Source: Diadophis punctatus similis (taxonomy: Eukaryota > Chordata > Lepidosauria > Squamata > Dipsadidae). From it: a stretch of DNA of 64,000 nt. Position numbers and translations under genes: made by a program. The notes below the pieces were generated by a model. It did not search any database. It had not been told where the DNA came from and saw nothing but the letters and a program-made list of their open reading frames with translations. The stretch covers positions 10,167,001 through 10,231,000 of the forward strand of contig JALIGW010000016.1 of the NCBI GenBank assembly GCA_023053685.1. The letters are read 5' to 3'. Below, in pieces: positions 10,780 through 21,198 of the stretch (the first letter of the stretch is position 1; each line of letters opens with the position of its first letter).

Positions 10780-12285
10780 CCCCGTGGGCAACATTTGCTT
10801 TTGAAATGCATTTGATCTCATCTAAACATTTGTGAATATCAACTGTAAGTACCTACTTTGGAATAGAATCTCTTGCCTTATTACATCCACCAAACTGGAT
10901 AGTTTGCACAAAATGATAGGTGCGCTGAACTCAAGTACAAATGAAAAATATAAAAGGCTTTTATTATTGTCCCTTTGCTCGTTGTTACAATAAATCAATC
11001 ATTGTAAACAGCTTTCATACATTGGCTATGTTCTTTAAAAAGGAAATCACTGTGAGGCATCAAAGACAAGCTCTTCCAATATGGCTGGTTTGTAAGAGCT
11101 TTAATGAAAACCTAAATTAACGCAAGACATTTTTTTTTAATTCTTCTGACACCATTTGTTAGTAAACATAGCTTTAAATGACATATTCTTTTCGTGAACG
11201 TAAAACTGAGATCCCAATGGGGTTTATTTGTTTGAACTGATTTTGATGTGAGTTATGATCAAATAGAGAAATGGCTCTCTTGCCTTACTGGAAGAAACCA
11301 GGTGAGCGGTTTGTATGATTAAAAACCACATCATTCAGTCAGTCTCCAATGTATTATACCCGTATTTATAAGACATGCTTACCCATAAATCTTCTGCATT
11401 TTGTTTGCTTCCTGTAGACAGTCAAAAACCTCCTGGGTTTAAGTCTCGGTAGCTGTTTAATTTATCTCATTTCAACCTCTGTGATGAAAAATTGTCAAGA
11501 TGCATGGTGGTCCCACACAAACATTGGTGTTTTTCCCCCCAGGTATTTAGTTAGATATCACTTCTGTGAATTACGGAAGTTGACAACTTGGTTTGGCTGA
11601 ACCTTTTTTTTAAAAAAAGGAGATTATGTAAAATCAACAAAGTGTTTGGTTGTTTTCCGGCTATGGCAGAAAAAAATGTAGAGTTAAATCCCCACAAACG
11701 TACATATGTACCCATCAGCTATTCACTTTTGGGGTAAGCAACATTATACAGAATGTAACAGGGGAACAAAACAATAATAAGAGAAAGACATCAAAGGGAT
11801 GAAATAACAAAAGGATAAAGAAACCTAGCTAAAGCTATTTTATGTCAGCGCCATTCACAATACTTCTTGATATGTTTTTCTATGCTCATAAACATCTCTG
11901 TTTCTACCATGTCCAGAATTTGTATATTGCCTTTTGTTCTTTAAATTTTTTACCTCTCTTTGAAGATCTCATGAATTCCATCCTAAATGACTCTCTTGAT
12001 TCATTCATCCTTTGCTCATGTAATCATCATGAGGTTTGATTTTCATTCATTCTTTCTCTATAACCTACTTCTTTTGTACTGGTCACTTATCAACATTCAT
12101 TTGCATCCATTTGCATCCATTCACTTTTGACCCTGTGCTTTCTTGTTTCACTACAATCGCTTCCTAAGTACTCCATTATGTCTACATTCAACTTTTATTT
12201 TATTTTTTGGCATATCAGATTCTCACTTCCATAAAACAGTGTGGGTAGAAACACACTCTAACACTTAACCATTTTCACTTTTTCC
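10780..12285. other. No recognisable feature
   Basis: About 1.5 kb of AT-rich sequence free of recognisable repeats, one of the longest such stretches in the window. It is a candidate for unique sequence but no exon or regulatory site can be supported. Confidence 0.45.
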
Positions 12286-12365
12286 CACCAACATTCAATT
12301 CCTTGCAACAGATGATTAATCCCTACATTAGTCTACTAGTATTTGCACATTTTAAATTTTATCTG

Positions 12366-12738
12366 AAAAGATAAAATAATCTGAAAATAACATTTATCAC
12401 AGCATAGTAATATGCAATAATAAGCAAAATGGTTCGGTTGAGATCGGCATATGTGGGACTGATTGGGGTAGATTGTAGGGATGACTCCGAAATGTAATTT
12501 TATCATATTTTATTTATATATTAAATTATTGTATTTTATTTCAATTTCATTTTCAATTGTATTTTATTCTAATTACATTTTAAATCGTATTTTATTCCAA
12601 TTACATTTTAAATCGTATTTTATCCAATTTCATTTTAAATTGTTTTTATCAGATTTTAGTAATAATTTGTGTCTGGAACTATGCACTTTGATATGGCCCA
12701 AGGGCTAATCAATAAAGTAAACTCAACTCAACTCACAA
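12366..12738 (+). mobile_element. Unclassified non-LTR retroelement 3' end, (ACTCA)n tail
   Basis: An AT-rich stretch with internally repeated TAAATCGTATTTTAT units (12540-12640) is followed by GATATGGCCCAAGGGCTAAT, CAATAAAG and a short ACTCA pentamer tail. The order resembles a LINE 3' untranslated region and tail. No coding part remains. Confidence 0.45.
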
Positions 12739-12785
12739 ACATTCAATTCCTTGCAACAGATGATTAGTCACTACATTAGTCTACT

Positions 12786-12903
12786 GCGTCCTGTGGGCCA
12801 GATGCATCACGTGCTGGCCCCGCCCCCACCCGGTTTAGTGAAGGGGGGGAAAGTTCTGATACATCACGTGACGCTGCCATGATGCCGTGAGTTTGACCCC
12901 CTG
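12786..12903. mobile_element. hAT-like element, sister of 7324-7457
   Basis: The interior GGGCCAGATGCATCACG...GGTTTAGTGAAGGGGGG and the right end GTGAGTTTGACCCCCTG match 7324-7457; the left end has lost a few bases. The flanking GTCTACT is at 12779-12785 and 12904-12910. The uninserted form of the same site is visible at 12330-12345 in the other duplicate. Confidence 0.85.
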
Positions 12904-13570
12904 GTCTACTAGTATTTGCACATTTTAAATGTTATCTGTTTCTCCATTTGTATTAAGCATTCCCCTTCATTCTTTGTTTAAGTTGTGTTATACATTTTCT
13001 TTGTCAAATACTGTAAAACTATTTGGTCTTTGATGAATTAATTTTCAGAGTCATATTCCTCATTGCATCATTGATTGGTTGATGAGGATTGATTATGTAT
13101 CATCAAGTTGTTTGTGACTCCTAGTGACCACATAGATAATTTTTCTCTACAATGCATCATGCAATCTATCTAACATTTACTGAAAATAATTTGGGTTCTT
13201 AGCCAACAATGTTTATTAAAAATACACAAGCAAACAGCATGCATATTTTAACATTTTTTTCAACTAAGTTATCTCTGGTGTAGCCTCCCTGTTTTCAACA
13301 TTATTATAACATTTATGATTTCCTTAGTATCATTTTCTTGACACTAATTTAGAATATTTGTTTTATTTCCACTCTGACATTTATTTTGCTGCTTGCTGAG
13401 ACATCTTTACCCTGTTTCCAAAGCATTTTTTTCTTCCTATCAAAATTGTTCTCCAATTTTCATGGCCTCTTTTAAAATTTAGCCTTTCTTGCTCTCTTAC
13501 TGCATTCTGTATATTGTATCTGTATTGTATATATATGTTATACATTACAATAAGTTTGATCCTCAATTAC

Positions 13571-13965
13571 AGGTAGTTGTCGACTTACAACCACTCATTT
13601 AATAACCGTTCAAAGTTACAAAGACACTGAAAAAAGTGACTTATGGCTATTTTTGACCATTGCAGCATCCCCATGGTTACATGATCAACATTCAGACACT
13701 TGGCAACTGGCATGTAGTTATGACGGTCGTAGTGTCCAGGTGTCATCTTTTGCAAGCTTCCAACGAGCACAATCAGTGGGGAAGCCAGATTCGCTTAACA
13801 AATATTTTACTAACTTAACAACTGCATTGATTCACTTAACGACGGTGACAAAAATCTGTAGAAAGGGGAAAAAACTCATTTAAGAACTGTCTTGCTCAGC
13901 AAGACTTTTGCTTGGAACTTTTGGGCTCAGTTGTGGTTGTAAGTTAAGGACTATCTGCATGCAGC
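13571..13965. mobile_element. GTAGTCC-type TIR element, about 395 bp
   Basis: It begins CAGGTAGTTGTCGACTTACAACC and ends GTTGTAAGTTAAGGACTATC, imperfect inverted ends. The body alternates phrases such as CTTAACAACTG, CATGGTTACATGATCA and GACGGTCGTAGTGTCC. At least four other copies lie in the window (24050, 31425, 50150, 58250). The CAGGTAGTCC ends are sometimes preceded by TA, which would fit a Tc1/mariner-like duplication, but the superfamily is not settled. Confidence 0.7.
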
Positions 13966-14019
13966 AGTCCCTTTCTTATTGTCTCACATACACTTTTCTC
14001 TTATCCATAGCTTTCATTT

Positions 14020-14167
14020 AACAGATTAACAGAGTTGGAAGGGACCTTGCAGGTCATCTAGTCCAACCCCCTACCCAAGCAGGATACCCCACATCTGCCT
14101 CTACCTAGGATCGAACTCACAACCTCCTGATTGCGAGGCAAGAGCTCCACCTCTAGGCCACAGCAGC
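14020..14167 (-). mobile_element. tRNA-derived SINE with a CR1-type 3' tail
   Basis: On the minus strand: a tRNA-like head with A-box-like GTGGCCTAGAGGTGGAGCTC and B-box GAGTTCGATCC, then the CR1 3' end GGTTGGACTAGATGACCTGC...TCCAACTCTGTTAATCTG. The fused tail explains mobilisation by CR1 machinery. A plus-strand copy is at 45632-45780. It is not a functional tRNA gene: the acceptor end is replaced by the tail. Confidence 0.85.
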
Positions 14168-14187
14168 TGGGTGTAATTTTATACCAC

Positions 14188-14408
14188 TGTTGGAAGAAAT
14201 ATCCATCCGGTTCAGTTCCAAGCCAGGAAAAAGACATTGGAAACATGGAGGCTGATTGGAAAGATGGTTTTAAAGGTGAACAGAACCACCAAGCACATGG
14301 TCCTGGTGCAACATGGAGTTGAGAATGAAGGTTATTTACACCTTCTCTTGGGTCTTTCCCTTGAGCTTCCTGTTCCTGTGCAAGAATATGTATTCTATTG
14401 GCTGTTGT
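14188..14408 (-). mobile_element. LTR fragment, same family as 51831-52417
   Basis: On the minus strand it matches the 3' ~220 bp of the solo LTR at 51831-52417 (CCAATAGAATACAT...TGCACAGGAACAGGAAG... GATGGATATTTCTTCC). The 5' part is missing, and a SINE and a hAT-like element lie on either side. Confidence 0.75.
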
Positions 14409-14433
14409 AGAGGTCAAAGCTAACCCTGTAGGT

Positions 14434-15010
14434 CAGTGATGGCGAACCTTTTTTTCCTTGGGTGCCGAAAGCACGTGCGCGCGCGCTATCGCATGTGCGT
14501 GAGTGCCCACACCCATAATTCAATGCCCCCTGTCCCCCCGCACATGTGCGCATGACCCCCCATGCTTCCCCGTCCCCCCTGCGCATGCATGCATGACCCC
14601 CCCCGCTCCCATTTCCCAACTTCCGGTGGGCCTGGTAGGTCGGTTTTTTGCCCTCCCCAGGCTCCAGAGGCTTTCTTGGAGCCTGCGGAGGGCAAAAATG
14701 GCTGCCCCGCCTCCCCAGAGGCTCTCTGGAGGCCAGAAACGGCCTGTTTCCTGACTTCCGGTGGGCCCGGGAGGCCCATTTTTCACCCTCCCCAGGCTCC
14801 AGAGGCTTCCCTGGGGAGGGTGAAAATGGCCTCCCCCCCGATGCCCTTTGGAGGCCGAAAATGCCCTCCTAGAGCCTCCGCGCGAGCCGAAAATCAGCTG
14901 GCCGGCACGCACATGCGCGCTGGAGCTAAGCTAGGGCAACAGCTCGCGTGCCAGCAGATATGGCTCCGCATGCCACCTGTGGCACGCGTGCCATAGGTTT
15001 GCCATCACTG
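14434..15010. mobile_element. hAT-like element, 577 bp, CpG-rich interior
   Basis: Ends CAGTGATGGCGAACCTTTTT and CATAGGTTTGCCATCACTG are inverted. The 8-bp CTGTAGGT is at 14426-14433 and 15011-15018, perfect. The interior is GC-rich with several decayed near-repeats of a block containing GACTTCCGGTGGGCC...CCTCCCCAGGCTCCAGAGG. Frames of 130-144 codons arise from this GC bias and are not genes. Confidence 0.9.
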
Positions 15011-15438
15011 CTGTAGGTTGTCTGAGAAGTTTGGTTGAAGCCTGGAGGGTGGTACAATGTCCCCAGGTGATTTTGCAATGTGGTGAGCCCTGCTTCTAGA
15101 TAATCCTATTATGTCCTGGAGGGTCATGTCTTAATCCCATCACCCTGGAGCTGAAGGTCTTTTGCTTTGTAGATAGGCTGGCCCAGTCTTTCTTAATGGG
15201 CACAAAATATCTGCTTGGGGCAGGGAGTTAGGGTTGAGTTTCTGTCTCCCTTAAGATTTCTATATCTCTTTTAGAGGAAATATAATGTTCTATAATATTT
15301 TAGAGGAAATATAATATAATATTTTAAATATTTTTCAAAATATTTCATTCTTCTAGGAGGGGGGACTTCCTTCACCACCAAGCATCTTTTTCCTTATTTC
15401 CCTTTAACATAAATCCACCCGATGCTGATGCTTTCTAC

Positions 15439-15699
15439 CAGCGGTGAAATCTACTTCCCTTCCCTACTGGTTTGGAAATGTGCGCTTTCAGCGCGCGCGC
15501 CACCATCATGCACACTTTTTCACCCTCTGCGCATGTGCAGAAGGCTTTGCGCATGCACAGAGGGTTAAAAAAGAAAATGGCGATGTCCAGGTGGGTGGGC
15601 GGAGCCTTGTGCTGCCGCCACTACCAGTTCTCCGAACCAGCAGCGGCCACCGCCATCGGTATGCCCGAACCAGGCCAAACCAGTAGCATTTCACCCCTG
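15439..15699. mobile_element. hAT-like element of the CAGNGGTGAAATC group, 261 bp
   Basis: Ends CAGCGGTGAAATCTACTT and AGTAGCATTTCACCCCTG are inverted. The flanking CTTTCTAC is at 15431-15438 and 15700-15707, perfect. The interior includes an inverted pair of GCGCATG-containing blocks around 15528-15575. No transposase. Confidence 0.9.
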
Positions 15700-15707
15700 C
15701 TTTCTAC

Positions 15708-16335
15708 CACATATTTCTTTCATTGATTCTCAGGAGATTAACCTGTACTATCTCTTTTGATATCACATTTTGCCATCATTTTGTCACTATTAACTACCTT
15801 CCATTTAAATTGAGGGAGTACAAGTTAATGCACCCATAGGCTTTGCCATTATTTCAGCAGGCCTAAATTAAGCAGATGAATGTGGTTGTTTCCTCATCTT
15901 GAAAATAAGTATGGTGAGGCAAAAAAAAAGGCTTTAGATATCTTCGGCCACATAATCAAAAATAGCCATGAAATTTGTCCTTGCCTGTCATTGATTTTAG
16001 GGGGTGGGGTTTTTATTTAGCTTATTATTGCTCCTAGGATGAGAAAATGTGCTTTGGCTGCTAAGAAAATCAGCCGATATGATTTCTTCCCTCAGTGACT
16101 CAGATTGCTGTTCATCCACACTGATAGCCTCATTTTCTACAGGGCACTATAATGTCAGAATCCAATTCCTGAGTAACTGAGGTCATGTCATGGTAGAAAA
16201 ACAAGAAGCTGTGTCAAGTGGTGCTGTAGCAAGAGATCAAAGTAACAGTGGAAAGAGAAATTAAAAGAGTGCAAAAATAGTGGAAGATATAGTAGGTAGT
16301 GTCTTCTAAGATAATTTGTCCCACTTCACTGAAAA
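15708..16335. other. No recognisable feature
   Basis: No supported gene or repeat. Confidence 0.4.
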
Positions 16336-16996
16336 TATTTAGAACATAGAATATCAGAGTTAGAAGGGACCCTAGAGATCTTCTAGGCCAGGGGTCGGGA
16401 ACCTATGGCTCGCGAGCCAGATGTGGCTCTTTTGATGATAGCATATGGCTCGCAGCAGGGGTGAAATCCTCCCGGTTCTTCGATACTCCGCATTGCCTGA
16501 AAACCCTGTAACTAAACGCCCAGACAGAGAGAAGTTAGCAACGTGGAAAGAGGGGCGACATTGACAACTACCGCTGCTTGAGCGGTGGGCCAATAAGAGA
16601 GCCCGCTGATGGGGCCACGTGAGGGAAGTTTGTGTGGAAAGACGGTTGGGAAACCAAGGAAACGGTTAGCGGGAGTGAAGCGGTGAGAGGGCGGGGCCGG
16701 GGCCGAGCACTCGCGGCAGGTGAGGGGCTTTGTGTGAGAGTGTAGACTTGGCTTTCTTGCTTCCCTTCACACGTCGTCCCGCTGCTCTGTTAATTGTCAG
16801 GCCGTATCAACCTCCCCCTTTTTCTGTGGTGCCTAATGGTGGGATAGTTTGAATAAATAAGCCAAGCGGCCGAAGGAGCCTTGGAGCTCCGATGCTGCCC
16901 TGCTCTAGTCGCCTGCTGGGAAGGCTGCAGCAGCCACCATCAGCTGGCGGCATAAGGCAAGAGGCAGGCGGGAGACGCGGGCAGGAGCTGGCTGTC

Positions 16997-18065
16997 GAGG
17001 GAGCGCGCGGCTGAGAGGCATCTCGCGCGGGGAGGAAACTTTGTCTGGCTTGGCTTTGAGAGCGAGCAAGCAAGCGAGAGCAGCGCAGCCACAGCCGGAA
17101 GGGAAGCAAGCAGCCTGCTCTGCCACTCAAGCCAGCGGCTGCCGGAAGCAACAAGGGCGTTAGGAAAAGAGAAGGAGGAGCGCCGCCACCGCCGCTAGCA
17201 CTCTTTCCTTCAGTTCTATCTTTTCCTTCTCTTTTCCTAACGCCCTTGTTGCTTCCGGCAGCCGCTGGCTTGAGTGGCAGAGCAGGCTGCTTGCTTCCCT
17301 TCCGGCTGTGGCTGCGCTGCTCTCGCTTGCTTGCTCGCTCTCAAAGCCAAGCCAGACAAAGTTTCCTCCCCGCGCGAGATGCCTCTCAGCCGCGCGCTCC
17401 CTCGGCACGACCGCAGCCGCCACCAGCACTCTTTTCTTCATTTGGGAAAAAGGATCTTGTGGTGCTGAGGGCTAGGAAAGAGGGAAGAAGAGAAAAGGGA
17501 AGGAAGGAAGACCAGAGATGGAAGGAAGGAAAGAAGGAGGGAGTGCCGAGGGAGCGCGCGGCTGAGAGGCATCTCGCGCGGGGAGGAAACTTTGTCTGGC
17601 TTGGCTTCGAGAGCGAGCAAGCAAGCGAGAGCAGCGCAGCCACAGCCGGAAGGGAAGCAAGCAGCCTGCTCTGCCACTCAAGCCAGCTGCTGCCGGAAGC
17701 AACAAGGGCGTTAGGAAAAGAGAAGGAAAAGATAGAACTGAAGGAAAGAGTGCTAGCGGCGGTGGCGGCGCTCCTCCTTCTCTTTTCCTAATGCCCTTGT
17801 TGCTTCCGGCAGCCGCTGGCTTGAGTGGCAGAGCAGGCTGCTTGCTTCCCTTCCGGCTGTGGCTGCGCTGCTCTCGCTTGCTTGCTCGCTCTCGAAGGCA
17901 AGCCAGACAAAGTTTCCTCCCCGCGCGAGATGCCTCTCAGCCGCGCGCTCCCTCAGCACGACCGCAGCCGCCACCAGCACTCTTTTCTTCATTTGGGAAA
18001 AAGGATCTTGTGGTGCTGAGGGCTAGGAAAGAGGGAAGAAGAGAAAAGGGAAGGAAGGAAGACCA
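16997..18065. repeat. Four alternating inverted arms of a ~184-bp GC-rich unit
   Basis: Arms at about 16997-17180 (inverted), 17223-17403 (direct), 17549-17731 (inverted) and 17777-17955 (direct) carry the same sequence (TCCTAACGCCCTTGTTGCTT...GCGCGCTCCCTC). The two spacers (about 17181-17222 and 17732-17776) are reverse complements. Each direct arm is followed by the same ~110 bp (GACCGCAGCCGCCACCAGC ... GGGCTAGGAAAGAGGGAAG). The four frames of 60-180 codons seen here are the same unit on both strands, not genes. Confidence 0.9.
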
Positions 18066-18660
18066 GAGATGAAAGAAAGGAAGGAAGGAAGGAAGGAAGG
18101 AAGGAAGGAAGACCAGAGATGGAAGGAAGGAAGGAAGGAAGGAAGGAAGGAAGGAAGGAAGGAAGGAAGGAAGGAAGGAAGGAAGGAAGGAAGGAAGGAA
18201 GGAAGGAAGGAAGGAAGACCAGAGATGAAAGGAAGGAAGGAAGGAAGGAAGGAAGACCAGAGATGAAAGGAAGGAAGGAAGGAAGGAAGGAAGGAAGGAA
18301 GGAAGGAAGGAAGGAAGACCAGAGATGGAAGGAAGGAAGGAAGGAAGGAAGGAAGGAAGGAAGGAAGGAAGGAAGGAAGGAAGACCAGAGATGAAAGGAA
18401 GGAAGGAAGGAAGGAAGGAAGGAAGACCAGAGATGAAAGGAAGGAAGGAAGGAAGGAAGGAAGACCAGAGATGAAAGGAAGGAAGGAAGGAAGGAAGGAA
18501 GGAAGGAAGGAAGGAAGGAAGACCAGAGATGGAAGGAAGGAAGGAAGGAAGAGGAAGAAGAAGAGGAAGGGTGGGAGGAAGAGAAAAAAGTGAGAGGGAA
18601 AGAAAGAAAGAAAGAAAGAAAGATTTTAGGAAGGAAGAAAGACAGAAAGAAAAAGAAAGA
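17480..18660. repeat. GGAA minisatellite with a GACCAGAGATG spacer
   Basis: (GGAA)n runs of varying length are punctuated about ten times by GACCAGAGATG[GA]AA, giving a variable higher-order unit. GAAA repeats follow near 18599. It is unstable-looking and fully inside the hAT-like nest. Confidence 0.95.
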
Positions 18661-18699
18661 TGGTAGGAGGGGTAGTCTTATACGAAGAGTATATCCCAA

Positions 18700-18776
18700 A
18701 CTCTATATTTTCATTGGAAAAGTTGGGGGTCGTCTTATATGCCCAGTCGTGTTATACGCCGGAATATACGGTATAT
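18700..18776. mobile_element. End of a TIR element (CGTCTTATAC...CGGAATATACGGTA)
   Basis: GGGGTCGTCTTATATGCCCAG followed by CGTGTTATACGCCGGAATAT and ACGGTA resembles the terminal repeats at 60983-61477, which share TTATAC and TACGGTA. Only this end is recognised; the partner end is absent or diverged. Confidence 0.5.
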
Positions 18777-18920
18777 GGCTCTCACTGAAATAAATTTCCA
18801 AATTTTTTGCTTTCATGGCTCTCTTAGTCAAAAAGGTTCCCGACCCCTGTTCTAGGCCAACCATCTGCTCAAGCAAGCGACCCTATACCATTTCAGACAG
18901 GTGGCTGTCCAGTCTCTTAA

Positions 18921-19147
18921 CCATTTGTCTGAAGTGGTGTAGGGTTTCCTGCCTAAGCAGGGGGTTGGACTAGAAGACCTCCAAGATCCCTTCCAACTCT
19001 GTTTTCTATTCTATTCTATTCTATTCTATTCTATTCTATTCTATTCTATTCTATTCTATTCTATTCTATTCTATTCTACTCTACTCTACTCTACTCTACT
19101 CTACTCTACTCTACTCTACTCTACTCTACTCTACTCTACTCTATTTT
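18921..19147 (+). mobile_element. Young CR1 3' end with ATTCT and ACTCT tail
   Basis: The plus-strand CR1 3' end (CCATTTGTCTGAAGTGGTGT...GGTTGGACTAGAAGACCTCC) ends in TTCCAACTCTGTTTTCTATT and then about 13 ATTCT units followed by about 13 ACTCT units (19006-19144). It is inserted in a minus-strand CR1 with TCTTAA at 18915-18920 and 19148-19153 as candidate target duplication. The tail is two homogeneous blocks rather than a mixture. Confidence 0.85.
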
Positions 19148-19239
19148 TCTTAAAAGGCTCCAGTGATGGAGCACCCTCAAAGGCAGACTGTTCCAATGGT
19201 TAGTTGTTCTCACTGTCAGGAGAACTATCTGTAGGACAA

Positions 19240-20088
19240 CATTAAGTGCAGAACTTGTCTAGTGAAAATCTCTTAAGTATTCCACATATGTAGAAAAAAC
19301 AGACATAGGCCATATACCATAAAAAATTTAAATTTTTTAAATTTAGGCTTCAGGGCCTAAATCATGTATATCACATTAACAAGACATTTTTAAATAGTGG
19401 AGAAAACACACTTAAAATATGTGAACAAACTGTTGCCAATTTAAACCTAATTAAAAACATTTGTTCCTTCTTTCAATTTGATAAAAAATTAGACTTTATC
19501 AACATTTCATGCTACAATTTCAGTAATATTTACTAGAAAAATATGGTGTTTTTTTTTAAAAAGCTTGCATTTGCATTAAAGTGTATAGTCATCTAAATGG
19601 AGTTTTCCTTCAACATGCTATGAAATAAACCGCTGATTTTTAAGGTAGGAAGCACTATGGTAGAAAATACAATAATTTTATGTCAACTTGGATGGATAAT
19701 ACCCCCGAATTAGGTTCTTAGGAGATAACTCAGAGAGCATATGACAATCTTAGACAAATGTCAAAAGTTTTTTTTATTACTAATTTAAAATATATAACTA
19801 TTTTTTTCTTACAAAACTGGGTGTAAGAAAACTGAATAAGAAAAACAGAACAATGTCATGGATACAAATAAGTTCTGATTTACAAGCAGATAAAATTGCA
19901 TTCACATCAGATATGTAATATGAATTATGGGGTGCTGATTTATTTCAGGATGGCATAATTTAGGAAGACATTAATCATTTTTATAAGATACCTTACATTT
20001 AAGAGGTCCGTATAAGATTTCCAATAGCGCTTCAAAAATCCCTGGAAATTGGAATATTACTCATGCATTTAATAGGCTGTACTACATA
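19240..20088. other. No recognisable feature
   Basis: AT-rich, no supported gene or repeat. Confidence 0.4.
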
Positions 20089-20285
20089 AACAGAATAACA
20101 GAATAACAGAGTTGGAAGGGACTTTAGAGGTCTTCTACTCCACCCCCCTGTTCATTCAGGAAACCCTATACCATGTCAGACAAATGGTTGTCCAATCTCT
20201 TCTTAAAAACCTCCAGTACTGGAGCACCTACAACTTCTGGAGGCAAGCCATTACACTGGTTAATTGTTGTCATTGTCAGAAAAGT
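20089..20285 (-). mobile_element. CR1 LINE 3' end
   Basis: Minus-strand CR1 3' region with two ACAGAAT units as tail, then GAGTTGGAAGGGACTTTAGAGG, and the end of the frame (..CCAGTACTGGAGCACCTACA). Truncated after about 190 bp. Confidence 0.8.
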
Positions 20286-20289
20286 AACT

Positions 20290-20920
20290 GTAAAGACTTT
20301 ATTCAGCTACATATGCTATATTAAGTTTACAAATCAAGGAACTTGAAGCCACATTTTTCAGGACAACTTTGGACTGAGATGGGATGCATCTAGGTAGGCA
20401 TTCCAGTGGTAGAGTTTGACTGTTACTTACAAGAGATGCCCCTGAGGAATATGTCTAAAACACAATTATCAACCCTAATGATTTCCCAAAACTCTATTCA
20501 TTGTAACAATTGGATAGATAAATACCTATAATGCTAAGTCCAGGAAAGAAAATTCTGTGATGCTAAAAATTTCAGTCCTATTTATTTGGGTAAGTCTTTC
20601 CTTCCTTTTCTAATTGTTATCTAGGAATATATCTCAATATTATTTATATATTTTTAAAAAGTCAATAAGTATAAAAACAGTAAGTGAAGGTTTCCAGTAG
20701 AAGATTGATTGCTAGAAATTTAAAATATGCTTAGATTTTAAAGCTGCTTTATTTTCAGGCAAATTTTAAACATCTGCAGCAATTTGCCTGCCTAGCCTAG
20801 TAGCTTTGACTTCATGTGTATTGAAATGGAGGTAAAAATGTATTAATTTTATGACCAAATATATGTTTGGATGTTTAGAAAAAAGGATGGATTGTAAAAG
20901 CCTAGTCTATCCTTTGTATA
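20290..20920. other. No recognisable feature
   Basis: AT-rich, no supported gene or repeat. Confidence 0.4.
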
Positions 20921-20923
20921 AGG

Positions 20924-21176
20924 ATTTATTTATTTATTTATTTTTGTGAGATTTATATACCGCCTCACAGTGCAAGCACTCTCTAAGCGGTTTACACCAG
21001 TAAGCAATGTATATTTATATTGCCCCCAACAATCTGGGTCCTCATTTTACCTACCTCGGAAGGATGGAAGGCTGAGTCAACCTTGAGCCGGTGACATTTG
21101 AACCGCTGACCTGCGGATCAGTGTCAGTCAAAGTGGCCTGCAGTACCTGCCTCTAACCACTGCGCCACCTCGGCTC
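20924..21176 (-). mobile_element. tRNA-derived SINE (MIR/L2-like tail), near full length
   Basis: On the minus strand it runs from the tRNA-like head GAGCCGAGGTGGCGCAGTGG through B box (GGTTCAAATGTCACCGG), core CAAGGTTGACTCAGCC and the 3' part CGGTATATAAATCTCACAAA to a short AAAT tail (20924-20945). It is the same family as 33247-33494 and 55775-56030. Confidence 0.9.
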
Positions 21177-21198
21177 TTATATATATATCTGTGCCCTT

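Larger units (their letters stand above)
12291..12930. repeat. ~75-bp direct duplication flanking a retroelement 3' end
   Basis: The segment 12291-12365 (ATTCAATTCCTTGCAACAGA ... CTAGTATTTGCACATTTTAA) recurs at 12739-12930 with only a few mismatches, apart from a 118-bp hAT-like insertion in the second copy. Between the copies lies a 3' end with an ACTCA tail. This may be an unusually long target duplication of that retroelement or an independent tandem duplication. Confidence 0.75.
16389..18849. mobile_element. hAT-like element, 2.46 kb nest
   Basis: Ends CAGGGGTCGGGAACCTATGG and AAGGTTCCCGACCCCTG are inverted, with perfect TTCTAGGC on each side (16381-16388, 18850-18857). The outer skin (TATGGCTC...GGCTCTTTT) resembles the element at 29136-29476. 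Inside are a second hAT-like start (CAGGGGTGAAATCC at 16456), GC-rich inverted arms, a GGAA minisatellite and the end of a TTATAC-type TIR element. It is a composite of nested insertions or captured DNA with no transposase. Confidence 0.85.
16338..19235 (-). mobile_element. CR1 copy (minus) split twice by younger insertions
   Basis: CR1 blocks on the minus strand are at about 16338-16388, 18850-18920 and 19148-19235. The first gap is the hAT-like nest 16389-18849. The second is a plus-strand CR1 with a pentamer tail (18921-19147). In order, the three pieces read as one CR1 3' region from GAGTTAGAAGGGACC to TTCTCACTGTCAGGAG. Confidence 0.8.

Noticed and set aside
18060..18545. Regularly spaced GACCAGAGATG repeats, CRISPR-like at first sight
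   Set aside because: Spacers are only GGAA repeats of variable length; the context is vertebrate-type DNA.
16807..18699. Series of 60-236-codon frames in GC-rich and GGAA sequence
   Set aside because: The same peptide (LLPAAAGLSGRAGCLLPF) appears on both strands because of inverted arms, and the rest is FLPS/KEGR repeat. Not genes.
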